Shown here: positions 1 to 6,964 of the stretch, piece after piece
Layout: every line of letters begins with the position of its first letter
Position numbering within the stretch: position 1 is the first letter of the stretch
Assembly (NCBI GenBank): GCA_012727965.1
Contig: JAAYFZ010000019.1
Span: 1-18,920, forward strand
Length of the DNA: 18,920 nucleotides
Direction of reading: 5' to 3'
Source: Clostridiaceae bacterium
GTDB lineage: Bacteria > Bacillota > Clostridia > Saccharofermentanales > UBA5734
Notes under the pieces: model-generated
Seen by the model: the letters and a program-made list of their open reading frames with translations, nothing else
What the model was told of the DNA's origin: nothing
Database searches by the model: none
Made by a program: the position numbers and the translations under genes

Positions 1-1
1 G

Positions 2-196
2 GCTATATCTTCACATCTGCTGGAGGGCCAGGGAGCCTGCCGTGTGCATGGTGGTGGTTTTGCGGGAACTATTCAGGCCTTCGTACCTCAGGACTTGATG
101 AATCACTATGCTGAGGGTATGAGGGCAGTCTTCGGTGAAGATGCAGTAGCCGATCTTAATATCCGCAATATTGGCTCCTGCCGTATTGATCTTTGA
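2..196 (+). CDS. galK: Galactokinase, C-terminal end (5' part outside window)
   Basis: This is the last 64 codons of a gene entering from the left edge, ending in TGA at 194-196. The translation contains CRVHGGGFAGTIQAFVP, which matches the late glycine-rich segment (GGGFxG) of GHMP-family galactokinases of the long type found in Firmicutes. The family phosphorylates galactose with ATP to galactose-1-phosphate, the first step of the Leloir pathway, in the cytoplasm. The N-terminal galactose-binding signature and the ATP loop lie outside the window, so other GHMP sugar kinases cannot be fully excluded. The stop codon lies five bases before the first ATG of tadA, so the two are probably co-transcribed. 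Confidence 0.82.
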   Translation, partial: AISSHLLEGQGACRVHGGGFAGTIQAFVPQDLMNHYAEGMRAVFGEDAVADLNIRNIGSCRIDL

Positions 197-201
197 TTAA
201 G

Positions 202-789
202 ATGAACAGCTGTAGTGATAATAAATTCATAATGTCCGCGGAAAACACTGCTGAACACGAGCGTTTCATGCTGGCAGCATTGCGCGAAGCTGCCAAGGCT
301 GCCGCAAATGGCGATGTGCCGGTCGGAGCAATAATAGTCCGCGACCATAAAATTATAGGTCGTGGCTATAATATGCGGGAAGCTCGGCAAGATGCACTGC
401 TTCATGCAGAAATCGCTGCTATCAGGCAAGCCTGCCGCCATCTTAAGAGCTGGCGCCTTAGCGACTGTACACTCTATGTGACACTTGAACCCTGCCTCAT
501 GTGTGCAGGCGGTATTATTCAGTCCCGGATCAACAATGTAATATTCGGGGCTCTCGATCCAAAAGCCGGCGCCTGTTGTTCAGTTGTGAGAGCTTTTGAT
601 CTGCCGCTGCATCACATTGTCAATTGGCAGCATGGTCTGCTGGCAGCTGATTGCAGCAATATCCTTAAGGAATTTTTCCGTAAACGCAGGGAACAGAAGA
701 AGTTGATAGGTACCAAAGGCCAGCGCAAGCAGGCAGCTCTCGAAGCCCATGAAGCTCGTCTTCGCAATAATGAAGACGAGTCTTCATAA
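202..789 (+). CDS. tadA: tRNA-specific adenosine deaminase TadA
   Basis: Zinc-dependent cytidine/deoxycytidylate-deaminase-fold enzyme that converts wobble A34 to inosine in tRNA-Arg(ACG), allowing one tRNA to read CGU/CGC/CGA. The sequence shows the HAE motif (LLHAEIAAI, about residue 68 from the ATG at 202), with the proton-shuttle Glu. It also has the second zinc half-site PCLMCAGGI (about residue 97), and the segment VPVGAIIV near the N-terminus that is typical of TadA. At 195 residues it is longer than the usual ~150-170, because of a charged C-terminal tail (RRKREQKKLIGTKGQRK region). The start is uncertain. An in-frame TTG at 193 overlaps the galK stop, and ATGs lie at 202 and 232. None has a good Shine-Dalgarno, so translation may be coupled to galK. 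The function is secure. Confidence 0.93.
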   Translation: MNSCSDNKFIMSAENTAEHERFMLAALREAAKAAANGDVPVGAIIVRDHKIIGRGYNMREARQDALLHAEIAAIRQACRHLKSWRLSDCTLYVTLEPCLMCAGGIIQSRINNVIFGALDPKAGACCSVVRAFDLPLHHIVNWQHGLLAADCSNILKEFFRKRREQKKLIGTKGQRKQAALEAHEARLRNNEDESS

Positions 790-878
790 GTTCTCTGAAA
801 AGGCTCTACTATAGCAGATACAGGCGATTTGTGATATTCTGCTTGGTAGCGGCCAGATACATTCTTCAATGCGTCTGT

Positions 879-904
879 CTGCCTGAGACTGCAAGCCCAG
901 GCAG
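879..904 (+). promoter_or_regulatory. Inverted repeat in the tadA-plsC gap
   Basis: CTGCCTG (879-885) and CAGGCAG (898-904) are perfect 7-base complements with a 12-base loop, in the 146-base gap between tadA and plsC. No T-run follows, so it is not a clear terminator. It ends 17 bases before the plsC ribosome binding site and could be a leader hairpin or an operator. No convincing promoter was seen in this gap. Confidence 0.25.
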
Positions 905-935
905 TTTATCAGTAAAACCCCGGAGGCGAAACAAA

Positions 936-1697
936 TTGACTTCTGACAAATCTTCCGCGAACAACCAGACAGAAAACATAGTCCCACAAGACAAAAAACA
1001 GGTTGAACGCCAATATCCTATCCCCAGAGGGCCGATTGGCTATGGTGCATACTTTTTCGGGATGACCATGACCCGACTCTTAATAAAGCTTCGTTTTTTT
1101 AACAGGGATAATTTCCCTGTTAACACTCCTTATGTCATCGCAGCCAATCATCAGACATATGTAGATGGAATGTGGATCGGCGCAGCTCTGCCAAGTGGTC
1201 ATTTCAAAAAAATGGCCTGCATAGCAGGCAAGGATCTTGAGGACAAGCATGGCCTCCTCGGCAAACTTATCGTAAAAGTAGGAAGAGCTATAGCTATAGA
1301 CCGTTTTGGCAATCCGATCCGCGGCTTGATAATTGCGAAGAAAAAAGTAGATGAAGGCAATATTCTGCTCGTTCACCCCGAAGGTACCAGATCACATGAT
1401 GGACGCCTTGCGGAAATGAAAGATGGAGCTGCTTATATCGCAGTCAAGAGCAAGGTACCACTGGTTCCGGTCTATATCGAGGGCGGTTACAGTGTTTTCC
1501 CCAGACAGAGCAAATGGCCCAAAACCTTTGATCGTGTTAAAAAACGCAAAAAGAGAGTCAATCTCTATATTGGCAAACCATTGCTGCCGGCAGATTATGC
1601 AAATGCAAAAGAGATGACGGCCGCTCTTATCGTCTGGATGAAGCAGATGGAGAAACAGACCCTGGCAGCTTCCAACGGAAATAGCCAGGTGAAGTAA
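936..1697 (+). CDS. plsC: 1-acyl-sn-glycerol-3-phosphate acyltransferase (PlsC/LPLAT family)
   Basis: Membrane-associated acyltransferase that adds the second acyl chain to lysophosphatidic acid, giving phosphatidic acid. The 253-residue protein carries the family blocks: NHQTYVD (residues 71-77, the HX4D catalytic motif), a central segment around GKLIVKVGRAIAIDR, HPEGTRS (147-153, phosphate binding) and VPLVPVYIEGG (174-184). The start is TTG at 936, because GGAGG lies at 922-926 with nine bases of spacing. The frame is open further upstream to a GTG at 831, but that start has no ribosome binding site and gives an unlikely N-terminus. About 30 polar residues precede the conserved domain. The gene converges with the lipid-kinase/ligase/ACP operon on the other strand, placing four lipid genes side by side. 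Whether the donor is acyl-ACP or acyl-CoA is not visible. Confidence 0.9.
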   Translation: MTSDKSSANNQTENIVPQDKKQVERQYPIPRGPIGYGAYFFGMTMTRLLIKLRFFNRDNFPVNTPYVIAANHQTYVDGMWIGAALPSGHFKKMACIAGKDLEDKHGLLGKLIVKVGRAIAIDRFGNPIRGLIIAKKKVDEGNILLVHPEGTRSHDGRLAEMKDGAAYIAVKSKVPLVPVYIEGGYSVFPRQSKWPKTFDRVKKRKKRVNLYIGKPLLPADYANAKEMTAALIVWMKQMEKQTLAASNGNSQVK

Positions 1698-1732
1698 TTA
1701 GCTCAATACAGCTAGAACATTACTTTATTTTA
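1692..1732 (+). terminator. Long hairpin between convergent plsC and lipid kinase
   Basis: AAGTAAT (1692-1698) plus TAGCT (1699-1703) pair with AGCTA (1710-1714) and ATTACTT (1719-1725). The loop is six bases and there is a four-base bulge on the 3' side, giving about 12 base pairs. On the plus strand it is followed by a T-rich run (TTTATTTTAT), so it should terminate plsC. It covers the stop codon of plsC and touches that of the opposing kinase. On the minus strand no T-run follows, so termination there would be weaker. Confidence 0.6.
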
Positions 1733-2702
1733 TGAAAACGAAATCTAGGGCAGACGGGCGAATTTCGAAGCTCAGTCTGTCCTTTTCAAATTGCTCACCA
1801 TCGATATTACCAAGTAATAAGCTTGTGCCTTCTGCCACGGCCTCACCGCTGCGCACACGATAGTAATGGATCGCAGGATGTCCAAGATGCTGACCCTGCT
1901 TGTATTTGCCGATCAGGCCAAGAATTTTGACCAAACTCAAACTGTCGACCAGACAGAGATCAAGCAGGCCGTCCTCGATCGATGCTGCAGGCGCAGGGTT
2001 ATAACCTCCGCCATAATAGCGGGCATTACAGACGGCTGCCAAAATATATTTGGAAGATGCCTCAACTTCAGTCTCATTGCCATCATCGTCGATAGCGGTA
2101 AATTTGTAATGCATATCATAATCTCTTGTACCAAATAGGCTCTTAACTATCGCAAACGGATATGAGGCACTGCCAAGCCAGCGATGCCGGCTCAGGATCT
2201 TGCCTGCAGCCTTCTGTACCTTCGTGTCGAAGCCCAGAGACATGATGTTGACACATATCCTATCATCTACATAGAAACAGTCTATACGCCGTATAAGAGG
2301 CTCGAACAGCCCCTCCAGGATCTGTTCGAGCGTTTTGCCTGGATAGACTGTTTTGACAAAATCATTTGCTGTACCAATCGGCAGAGCAGCCAAGGCTGTT
2401 TTGCTGCCATATAGTGCCTGGGCAACTTCATTGATCGTACCATCGCCACCACAGGCGACAACAATACCACGCTCACCATACTTATCGGCAAAAGCAGATG
2501 CCAGTTCGATAGCATTTCCGCCGCGGTCTGTCATAACGATACCGTAACTGTCAGGCATGTCATGCTTTAGAAAAGCCTGATCGATTATCTCAGCCAGATT
2601 CTTCATATGTTTGCGGCCGGCATGTGGATTGACGATAAATAGATAGTATCTATCCTCATTTTTGGAAACAGCTGGTACTGTGTTTTGACTATCTTTTGTC
2701 AT
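1725..2702 (-). CDS. Diacylglycerol kinase-family lipid kinase (YegS/BmrU/DgkB type)
   Basis: Soluble lipid kinase of the DAGK catalytic family. Members such as B. subtilis DgkB phosphorylate diacylglycerol to phosphatidic acid, returning the diacylglycerol released by lipoteichoic-acid synthesis to phospholipid synthesis. Visible motifs are FIVNPHAG (residues 22-29), the nucleotide-binding CGGDGT (84-89) and LPIGTANDF (107-115). The length of 325 residues fits the family. The frame extends upstream to 2771, but ATG at 2702 is chosen because GAGGA precedes it by a normal distance. This start overlaps the end of the ligase gene by 14 bases, implying translational coupling. It is the last gene of the MarR-ACP-ligase-kinase operon. 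The exact substrate (diacylglycerol or another lipid alcohol) is inferred from the family and from plsC next door. Confidence 0.88.
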   Translation of the reverse strand: MTKDSQNTVPAVSKNEDRYYLFIVNPHAGRKHMKNLAEIIDQAFLKHDMPDSYGIVMTDRGGNAIELASAFADKYGERGIVVACGGDGTINEVAQALYGSKTALAALPIGTANDFVKTVYPGKTLEQILEGLFEPLIRRIDCFYVDDRICVNIMSLGFDTKVQKAAGKILSRHRWLGSASYPFAIVKSLFGTRDYDMHYKFTAIDDDGNETEVEASSKYILAAVCNARYYGGGYNPAPAASIEDGLLDLCLVDSLSLVKILGLIGKYKQGQHLGHPAIHYYRVRSGEAVAEGTSLLLGNIDGEQFEKDRLSFEIRPSALDFVFIK

Positions 2703-4593
2703 CCTTATTTTCCTCTTGCTTATCATCTTGCTCATGATCATAACTATCAAGATTTTTACCGGTAAGTTCACGCCAGCGCAGCTTCTGCCGCTCCATCAGA
2801 GCCTTGAGATTATCGATCTCGATCTGACGTTTGATTTTGAGTGTAGTAGTCTTGACCATGCCGCGGAAGCTGAATACATGTTGACGTATTGATTTGAAGG
2901 ACGGCATACGGGCATTAACTTCCTTGATCATCTGATCAAGCAGTTTCTGTACACTGCCGCTGTCCGCGGGGTCGAGGCCATGTTTCTCAGACAGAGTCTG
3001 TTCATCTAGTACGAACTTCGCACTAACTATGACATCGCCATCTTCAGTCTGCTCTCCCCATACCAGTGACTCTCTGATGAAATCAAATTGATTGAAGAGA
3101 TATTCGACCTCTTCAGGAAATACTTTTTTCCCGCTCTTAAGAACGATCATTGATTTTTTACGTCCGGTTATTGTGAGACATTTTTTGCGCGAGTCTATCA
3201 CACCGATATCGCCAGTGTGGAACCAGCCGTCTGCATCGATAACCTCAGCAGTTGCTGCCTCATCCTGAAAATATCCAAGCATTACGATATCTCCGCGAAC
3301 CAGGATCTCGCCGGGTATACCATATTTCTCGCTATCAACTGCAATTTCGACATTGCTGACAGGACGGCCAACTGTACCGGGCACAAAAACCTTGCTGTTG
3401 CAGCCGGCAGCTACCGGTGATGTTTCGGTTAAACCATAGCCTTGAAGGATCCGTACACCTATGTCATCAAAAAATCTGATGATCTCAGGATCGATCGGCG
3501 CTGCACCGCATATTCCAAGTTTGAAAGCTCCGCCAAAAGCATCGATGATCTGTCCGAATAACTTCTTGCGCAGATCTATGCCCAGCTTACGTAGAAAACG
3601 TACAGGTCCGCGTACTTTTCGAACTGTCTTGTCTTTTCCCGTTTTTTGCAGCTTGTCCATGACCTTTTGATAAAAATTCTCAAAAACAGCTGGTACACCG
3701 ATGATCATTTCAATTGCATATTCCTGCATGTTTTTCTGAATATAACGAAGTCCATCGCAAACATGAATACAGGCACCGACATAAAGTGCCACCAATAGGC
3801 CGCAGGTGTTTTCAAAAGTATGATGAAGCGGCAATATTGACAGCATCCGTAGTCCCGGATCAAGCTTGACCATACCGGCAATGCCCTGGACATCAGCGCA
3901 GACATTTGTATGGCTTAACATAACACCTTTGGACATACTGGTCGTGCCTGATGTAAATAAAAGAGCCATCACTGCATCAGGATCAATTTCATCTTCTGGA
4001 AGCTTATCTGAATCTGCCGGTTCTAATAGAATCTGATCCAGATCATAATGACGAATTCTGTTAAAATTGTCCACTTGATCTGACTCAGATATGTGACCTG
4101 CTGCTATAATATCTGAGAGCTGATTGCTCTCTTGTTCTTTTAGCCTGCCGCTGCGCATACAAACCCTCTCGGATGGCAGCTCATCATCATCGGCTGTAAA
4201 TAAACTGAAAAACGCTGAGTCATAGAAGACTATATCAGCCTCTGATCTAATCAGAAGCTGACGGATCTCATCTGGAGGTAGCAGCCGATCAAGAGGAATT
4301 ACGATTCCTGCTCCGCTAACAGCAGCCAGATATGATGTTATCCAATGGTAGCTATTCTCACCAACAACAGCGATTCTGCGTCCTCGTCTGCCATTCCTGC
4401 GCAAAAAGGATACAATTTTCGTCGTATCCTTAAACAACTCATTATAAGTTTTTGTCTCAACCTCAGACGAAGGTGTGAGCCTATGCTTAACAGCCGGACT
4501 CTCACCGAAGAGCTCGGTGCTCTGTCTCAGCATCTCAGGTACACTGGCAAAAGACCGGACCTTGAAATGCTGCTCGCCTTTTATAATCTGCAT
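2689..4593 (-). CDS. AMP-forming long-chain fatty-acid ligase (acyl-CoA or acyl-ACP synthetase)
   Basis: ANL-superfamily enzyme that activates a fatty acid as acyl-AMP and transfers it to a thiol. The 634 residues show the core motifs in order: FTSGTTSMSKG (213-223, phosphate loop), GYGLTETSP (385-393), GWFHTGDIG (456-464), ITGRKKSMIVLKSGKK (475-490) and a C-terminal TTTLKIKR (582-589) holding the probable adenylation lysine. A long insert (about 310-350) and a charged tail rich in D/E/K (615-634) resemble bacterial long-chain ligases. The start at 4593 is supported by AAGGGGGAA about seven bases upstream, overlapping the end of the ACP gene. The adjacent stand-alone ACP suggests the acceptor is holo-ACP, which is an inference; CoA is the alternative. 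There is no transmembrane segment, so it acts in the cytosol or at the membrane surface. Confidence 0.9.
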   Translation of the reverse strand: MQIIKGEQHFKVRSFASVPEMLRQSTELFGESPAVKHRLTPSSEVETKTYNELFKDTTKIVSFLRRNGRRGRRIAVVGENSYHWITSYLAAVSGAGIVIPLDRLLPPDEIRQLLIRSEADIVFYDSAFFSLFTADDDELPSERVCMRSGRLKEQESNQLSDIIAAGHISESDQVDNFNRIRHYDLDQILLEPADSDKLPEDEIDPDAVMALLFTSGTTSMSKGVMLSHTNVCADVQGIAGMVKLDPGLRMLSILPLHHTFENTCGLLVALYVGACIHVCDGLRYIQKNMQEYAIEMIIGVPAVFENFYQKVMDKLQKTGKDKTVRKVRGPVRFLRKLGIDLRKKLFGQIIDAFGGAFKLGICGAAPIDPEIIRFFDDIGVRILQGYGLTETSPVAAGCNSKVFVPGTVGRPVSNVEIAVDSEKYGIPGEILVRGDIVMLGYFQDEAATAEVIDADGWFHTGDIGVIDSRKKCLTITGRKKSMIVLKSGKKVFPEEVEYLFNQFDFIRESLVWGEQTEDGDVIVSAKFVLDEQTLSEKHGLDPADSGSVQKLLDQMIKEVNARMPSFKSIRQHVFSFRGMVKTTTLKIKRQIEIDNLKALMERQKLRWRELTGKNLDSYDHEQDDKQEENKDDKR

Positions 4594-4606
4594 TTAATGT
4601 TCCCCC

Positions 4607-4867
4607 TTAAACAACTTTGTTCTCAATATAGCTGATAACGTCACCTATTGTTTTGATTTCATCTATATCTTCGTCAGGAATCCTTAGTTTGAATGCTTCT
4701 TCTAGTTCAATAGCGAGTTCAAAAATGGCCAGAGAGTCCATATTGAGAGTGGTAATCAGCTCTGTTGTATCGCTGAGTTCATCCAGATCACTGCCGGCAG
4801 CCTCAGCTACGGCGTTATATACGATGCCTCGTATGTCATAATTGCCCGAACCGGTTTTATCTGTCAT
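4607..4867 (-). CDS. Acyl carrier protein
   Basis: Small acidic carrier that holds acyl groups on a 4'-phosphopantetheine arm. At 86 residues it has the ACP fold pattern, with the attachment site in LNMDSLAIFEL (DSL at 44-46, Ser45). A helix rich in E (ELAIELEEAF) follows, then IPDEDIDEIKTIGDVISYI at the C-terminus. The start ATG overlaps the TGA of the MarR gene in an ATGA junction, and AAGGAG lies eight bases upstream, so start and operon membership are firm. It lies upstream of an AMP-forming fatty-acid ligase, so it is probably a dedicated partner rather than the main fatty-acid-synthase ACP, which usually sits among fab genes. A phosphopantetheinyl transferase is not encoded in this window. 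Confidence 0.93.
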   Translation of the reverse strand: MTDKTGSGNYDIRGIVYNAVAEAAGSDLDELSDTTELITTLNMDSLAIFELAIELEEAFKLRIPDEDIDEIKTIGDVISYIENKVV

Positions 4868-5340
4868 GATTTATGCTCCTTATCAAGCTCGTTATATTTC
4901 CTGCTCTGTTCATTTACGAAATCAGAGATGCTCTGCAGAGTATTTAGAAACAATTCACGTTGTGCTCCATCAAGCGGCTCGACCAGTCGATCAACTAGAA
5001 GTGTATGAAACTTATGATGCATACGATATGCCAGCTTGCCCTGGCGTGTGAGCTGCACCCTCACCACTCTTCTGTCATGCTCGTCGCGATGTCTCTTAAC
5101 ATAGCCCTTGCGGACAAGACGATCGACTGCTACTGTGAGCGTTCCTGTAGTTACTCCTAATGCGGCGGCAGTTTCACTCATCGTTTTTGTATCGTATAGT
5201 CCTATGCTCTCGAGAGTATGCATCTCCGCAACAGATAAATCCTTAAAATAGCCCTTACTCAGAGCTTTTTCTTCTGTTACCAGGATCTTATCGAATATGT
5301 CTAGCATCAGGTCATTTACCTTCTGATCATAATCCTGCAT
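4864..5340 (-). CDS. MarR-family transcriptional regulator, probable repressor of the lipid operon
   Basis: Winged-helix DNA-binding protein of 158 residues. The helix-turn-helix and wing span about residues 35-105: SVAEMHTLESIGLYD, then TMSETAAALGVTTGTLTVAV and VRKGYVKRHRDEHDRR, the wing with its DxRR signature. Helices for dimerisation flank it. It is the first gene of the operon with ACP, fatty-acid ligase and lipid kinase. This mirrors the clostridial/lactic-acid-bacterial pattern in which the MarR-family repressor FabT controls fatty-acid genes, but here the rest of the fab cluster is absent, so calling it FabT would go too far. The ribosome binding site is poor (CTGAAG near the ATG). 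A palindrome across the promoter's -10 box (5386-5402) fits autorepression. The ligand, perhaps an acyl-ACP, is unknown. Confidence 0.85.
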   Translation of the reverse strand: MQDYDQKVNDLMLDIFDKILVTEEKALSKGYFKDLSVAEMHTLESIGLYDTKTMSETAAALGVTTGTLTVAVDRLVRKGYVKRHRDEHDRRVVRVQLTRQGKLAYRMHHKFHTLLVDRLVEPLDGAQRELFLNTLQSISDFVNEQSRKYNELDKEHKS

Positions 5341-5385
5341 AATGCTTCAGCCTGACGGCAGCCCCCTCTCAAATCGGTTAAAACT

Positions 5386-5402
5386 TACTTATTAAATAAT
5401 TA
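5386..5402. promoter_or_regulatory. Palindromic operator overlapping the MarR operon promoter
   Basis: TACTTATTAAATAATTA is a 17-base AT-rich palindrome centred on one base, with a single mismatched pair. It covers the whole -10 box of the operon. Size, composition and position match sites used by MarR-family dimers, so the neighbouring regulator is the obvious candidate to bind it. Binding is inferred. Confidence 0.45.
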
Positions 5403-5420
5403 CTATTTTAGCCTTAGCAA
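5391..5420 (-). promoter_or_regulatory. Promoter of the MarR-ACP-ligase-kinase operon
   Basis: Read on the minus strand there is a -35 box TTGCTA (5420-5415), an 18-base spacer and a -10 box TTTAAT (5396-5391, 5/6 match). Transcription would begin near 5384, giving a leader of about 44 bases before the MarR ATG. The -35 box begins right after the hflX stop codon, so the operon has its own promoter. Confidence 0.5.
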
Positions 5421-5422
5421 GA

Positions 5423-6769
5423 TTATTCCGCAAGTCGAATAAAATCAGCCAGAGCACTGTAAACACTTGATTTTACTCTTGTATCAACTGATGTGCCGGC
5501 TTCCAGATAATCGATTGAGTCAATGACGCCATTATCTCTAATCAAACTCAACAGCGCAGATTTATCGTAAGGTATCAGCAATCGCAGCGGAATCATACCC
5601 AGACCGGCTGTTTGTGCTAATAATTCCTTAAGCTCTTCAAGTCCTTTGCCAGTTCTGGCAGATACTTGAATCGTCTTGACTCCCTCACCATCAAAAAATA
5701 GACTTCGTGATGCCGGTTCCACAAGCAAATCTGCTTTATTAAGTACATGCAGTCTTGGTTTGTCCAATGCCTTCAGCTCACTTAGCAATTCATTAACTAT
5801 CTGAACCTGGCGTTCAGCCTCAGGGTCGGCCACATCAGTTACATGCATAATTATATCGGCGGCTGTTACCTCTTCGAGCGTCGAACGAAAAGCTTCTACT
5901 AGATGATGCGGTAGTTTCCTGATAAAACCAACTGTATCAATAAGTATCAGCTGCTGTCCATCCGGCAGCATGAGCTTCCTGGCTACGGGATCAAGCGTCG
6001 CAAAAACCTGGTCTGCTGTCTCAAGTTCAGATTCACAGAGAGTATTCATCAGGGAACTTTTTCCGGCATTTGTATAGCCAACAACAGCAACTGTGAGCGC
6101 GTCATTATTGTGTCTTTGCTGTCTTGTCCGTTCACGGCGCTCACGTGTAGAATTGAGATTTCTCTTGAGAGCCGCTACCCTGCGACTTATGTGTCTGCGA
6201 TCAGTCTCAAGCTTAGTTTCACCTGGACCCCTCGTACCAATGCCTCCACCTAGTCTTGATAGCGCTTTTCTAGTACCTATCAGCCGGCTCATTCGATACT
6301 GCAGCTGAGCAAGCTCTACCTGGAGCTTGCCTTCACTCGTTTTGGCCCTGCCAGCAAATATATCCAGAATGACAAATGTACGATCCAGGACCTTCATGTC
6401 CGTCAGCTCCTCAATATTTCTTATTTGAGAACCTGACAATTCATCATCAAATACCAATGTTTCAGCCTGCAGTTCAAGCGCAGCAGCTATAATCTCATCA
6501 AGCTTGCCTCTGCCTATAAACCAGGCAACATCAGGTGTGGAACGATTTTGCAAGACGGAAGCTACTACTACGCCGCCAGCCGTCTTAACTAGTTCAGCCA
6601 GTTCATCTAAGGAACGCTCAGCTTCTTCAAGATCGCCCTCGCCTTGACCGCAGTTTAGGCCGACAATAATTGTTTTTTCACCTGCAAAAGCCTCATCACC
6701 CAGGCGACTATGATTATCTTCAATAATTTCGTTTTGTTCAGTTGATTCTATAATTTCTTCAGGACTCAT
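5423..6769 (-). CDS. hflX: GTPase HflX (ribosome-splitting factor)
   Basis: Translational GTPase of the OBG-HflX group. Family members bind 50S/70S ribosomes, split stalled ribosomes under stress and hydrolyse GTP. The 448-residue protein has the HflX N-terminal domain with FIGRGKLDEI (84-93) and the conserved GGGIGTRGPGETKLE (174-188). An arginine-rich helix and the GTP motifs follow: G1 GYTNAGKS (231-238), G2 TLDP (258-261), G3 DTVGF (278-282), G4 NKAD (344-347) and G5 SARTG (370-374). The start at 6769 is supported by GGAGG 11 bases upstream, a rather long spacing. An acidic stretch of about 30 residues precedes the conserved region. It is transcribed away from the XRE operon, with several dyads between them. 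No clear terminator separates it from the MarR operon, so some read-through is possible. Confidence 0.95.
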   Translation of the reverse strand: MSPEEIIESTEQNEIIEDNHSRLGDEAFAGEKTIIVGLNCGQGEGDLEEAERSLDELAELVKTAGGVVVASVLQNRSTPDVAWFIGRGKLDEIIAAALELQAETLVFDDELSGSQIRNIEELTDMKVLDRTFVILDIFAGRAKTSEGKLQVELAQLQYRMSRLIGTRKALSRLGGGIGTRGPGETKLETDRRHISRRVAALKRNLNSTRERRERTRQQRHNNDALTVAVVGYTNAGKSSLMNTLCESELETADQVFATLDPVARKLMLPDGQQLILIDTVGFIRKLPHHLVEAFRSTLEEVTAADIIMHVTDVADPEAERQVQIVNELLSELKALDKPRLHVLNKADLLVEPASRSLFFDGEGVKTIQVSARTGKGLEELKELLAQTAGLGMIPLRLLIPYDKSALLSLIRDNGVIDSIDYLEAGTSVDTRVKSSVYSALADFIRLAE

Positions 6770-6810
6770 GCTATTGGGGGCCTCCGTTTGACTAATTGGT
6801 CTACTACTAT

Positions 6811-6835
6811 TTGATCATTCACTTAATATGATCAA
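6811..6835. promoter_or_regulatory. Inverted repeat TTGATCAT/ATGATCAA upstream of hflX
   Basis: TTGATCAT (6811-6818) and ATGATCAA (6828-6835) are perfect 8-base complements separated by nine bases. They lie in the divergent hflX/XRE region, 42 bases from the hflX start, in what should be its promoter or leader. Layout and size suggest a site for a dimeric regulator, but no regulator is identified, and I could not place a convincing hflX promoter. Confidence 0.4.
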
Positions 6836-6844
6836 TGATCCTAG

Positions 6845-6866
6845 AAACAGGCAATTCAACCTGTTT
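6845..6866. promoter_or_regulatory. Inverted repeat AAACAGG/CCTGTTT in the divergent region
   Basis: AAACAGG (6845-6851) and CCTGTTT (6860-6866) are perfect 7-base complements with an eight-base spacer. This is a 22-base dyad between the hflX and XRE starts and just upstream of the XRE promoter's -10 box. It is operator-like, with no T-run on either side. It could bind the XRE protein or an unlinked regulator. Confidence 0.4.
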
Positions 6867-6891
6867 AGTCTATATAATAGCCATTTGTCTC

Positions 6892-6900
6892 TGTTATAAT
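6892..6900 (+). promoter_or_regulatory. Extended -10 promoter of the XRE operon
   Basis: TGTTATAAT is a full extended -10 element (TG, one base, TATAAT). No good -35 hexamer stands 17 bases upstream, as is usual for extended -10 promoters. Transcription would start near 6907, with a leader of about 58 bases before the XRE ATG. Confidence 0.55.
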
Positions 6901-6919
6901 AATACTTGTAAACAGCCGA

Positions 6920-6934
6920 TCCCTGATATAGGGA
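6920..6934. promoter_or_regulatory. Dyad TCCCT-N5-AGGGA downstream of the XRE promoter
   Basis: TCCCTGATATAGGGA is a 15-base dyad with perfect 5-base arms. It lies some 13-27 bases after the predicted transcription start and before the ribosome binding site. A repressor bound here would block its own operon, so the XRE protein is a plausible ligand. This is inference only. Confidence 0.4.
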
Positions 6935-6964
6935 ATGTTACATCGACAGCTGAGGTAGTCAGAT

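Noticed and set aside
831..935. N-terminal extension of plsC beginning at GTG 831
   Set aside because: No ribosome binding site for the GTG, and GGAGG at 922-926 is ideally placed for the TTG at 936. The extra residues have no family resemblance.
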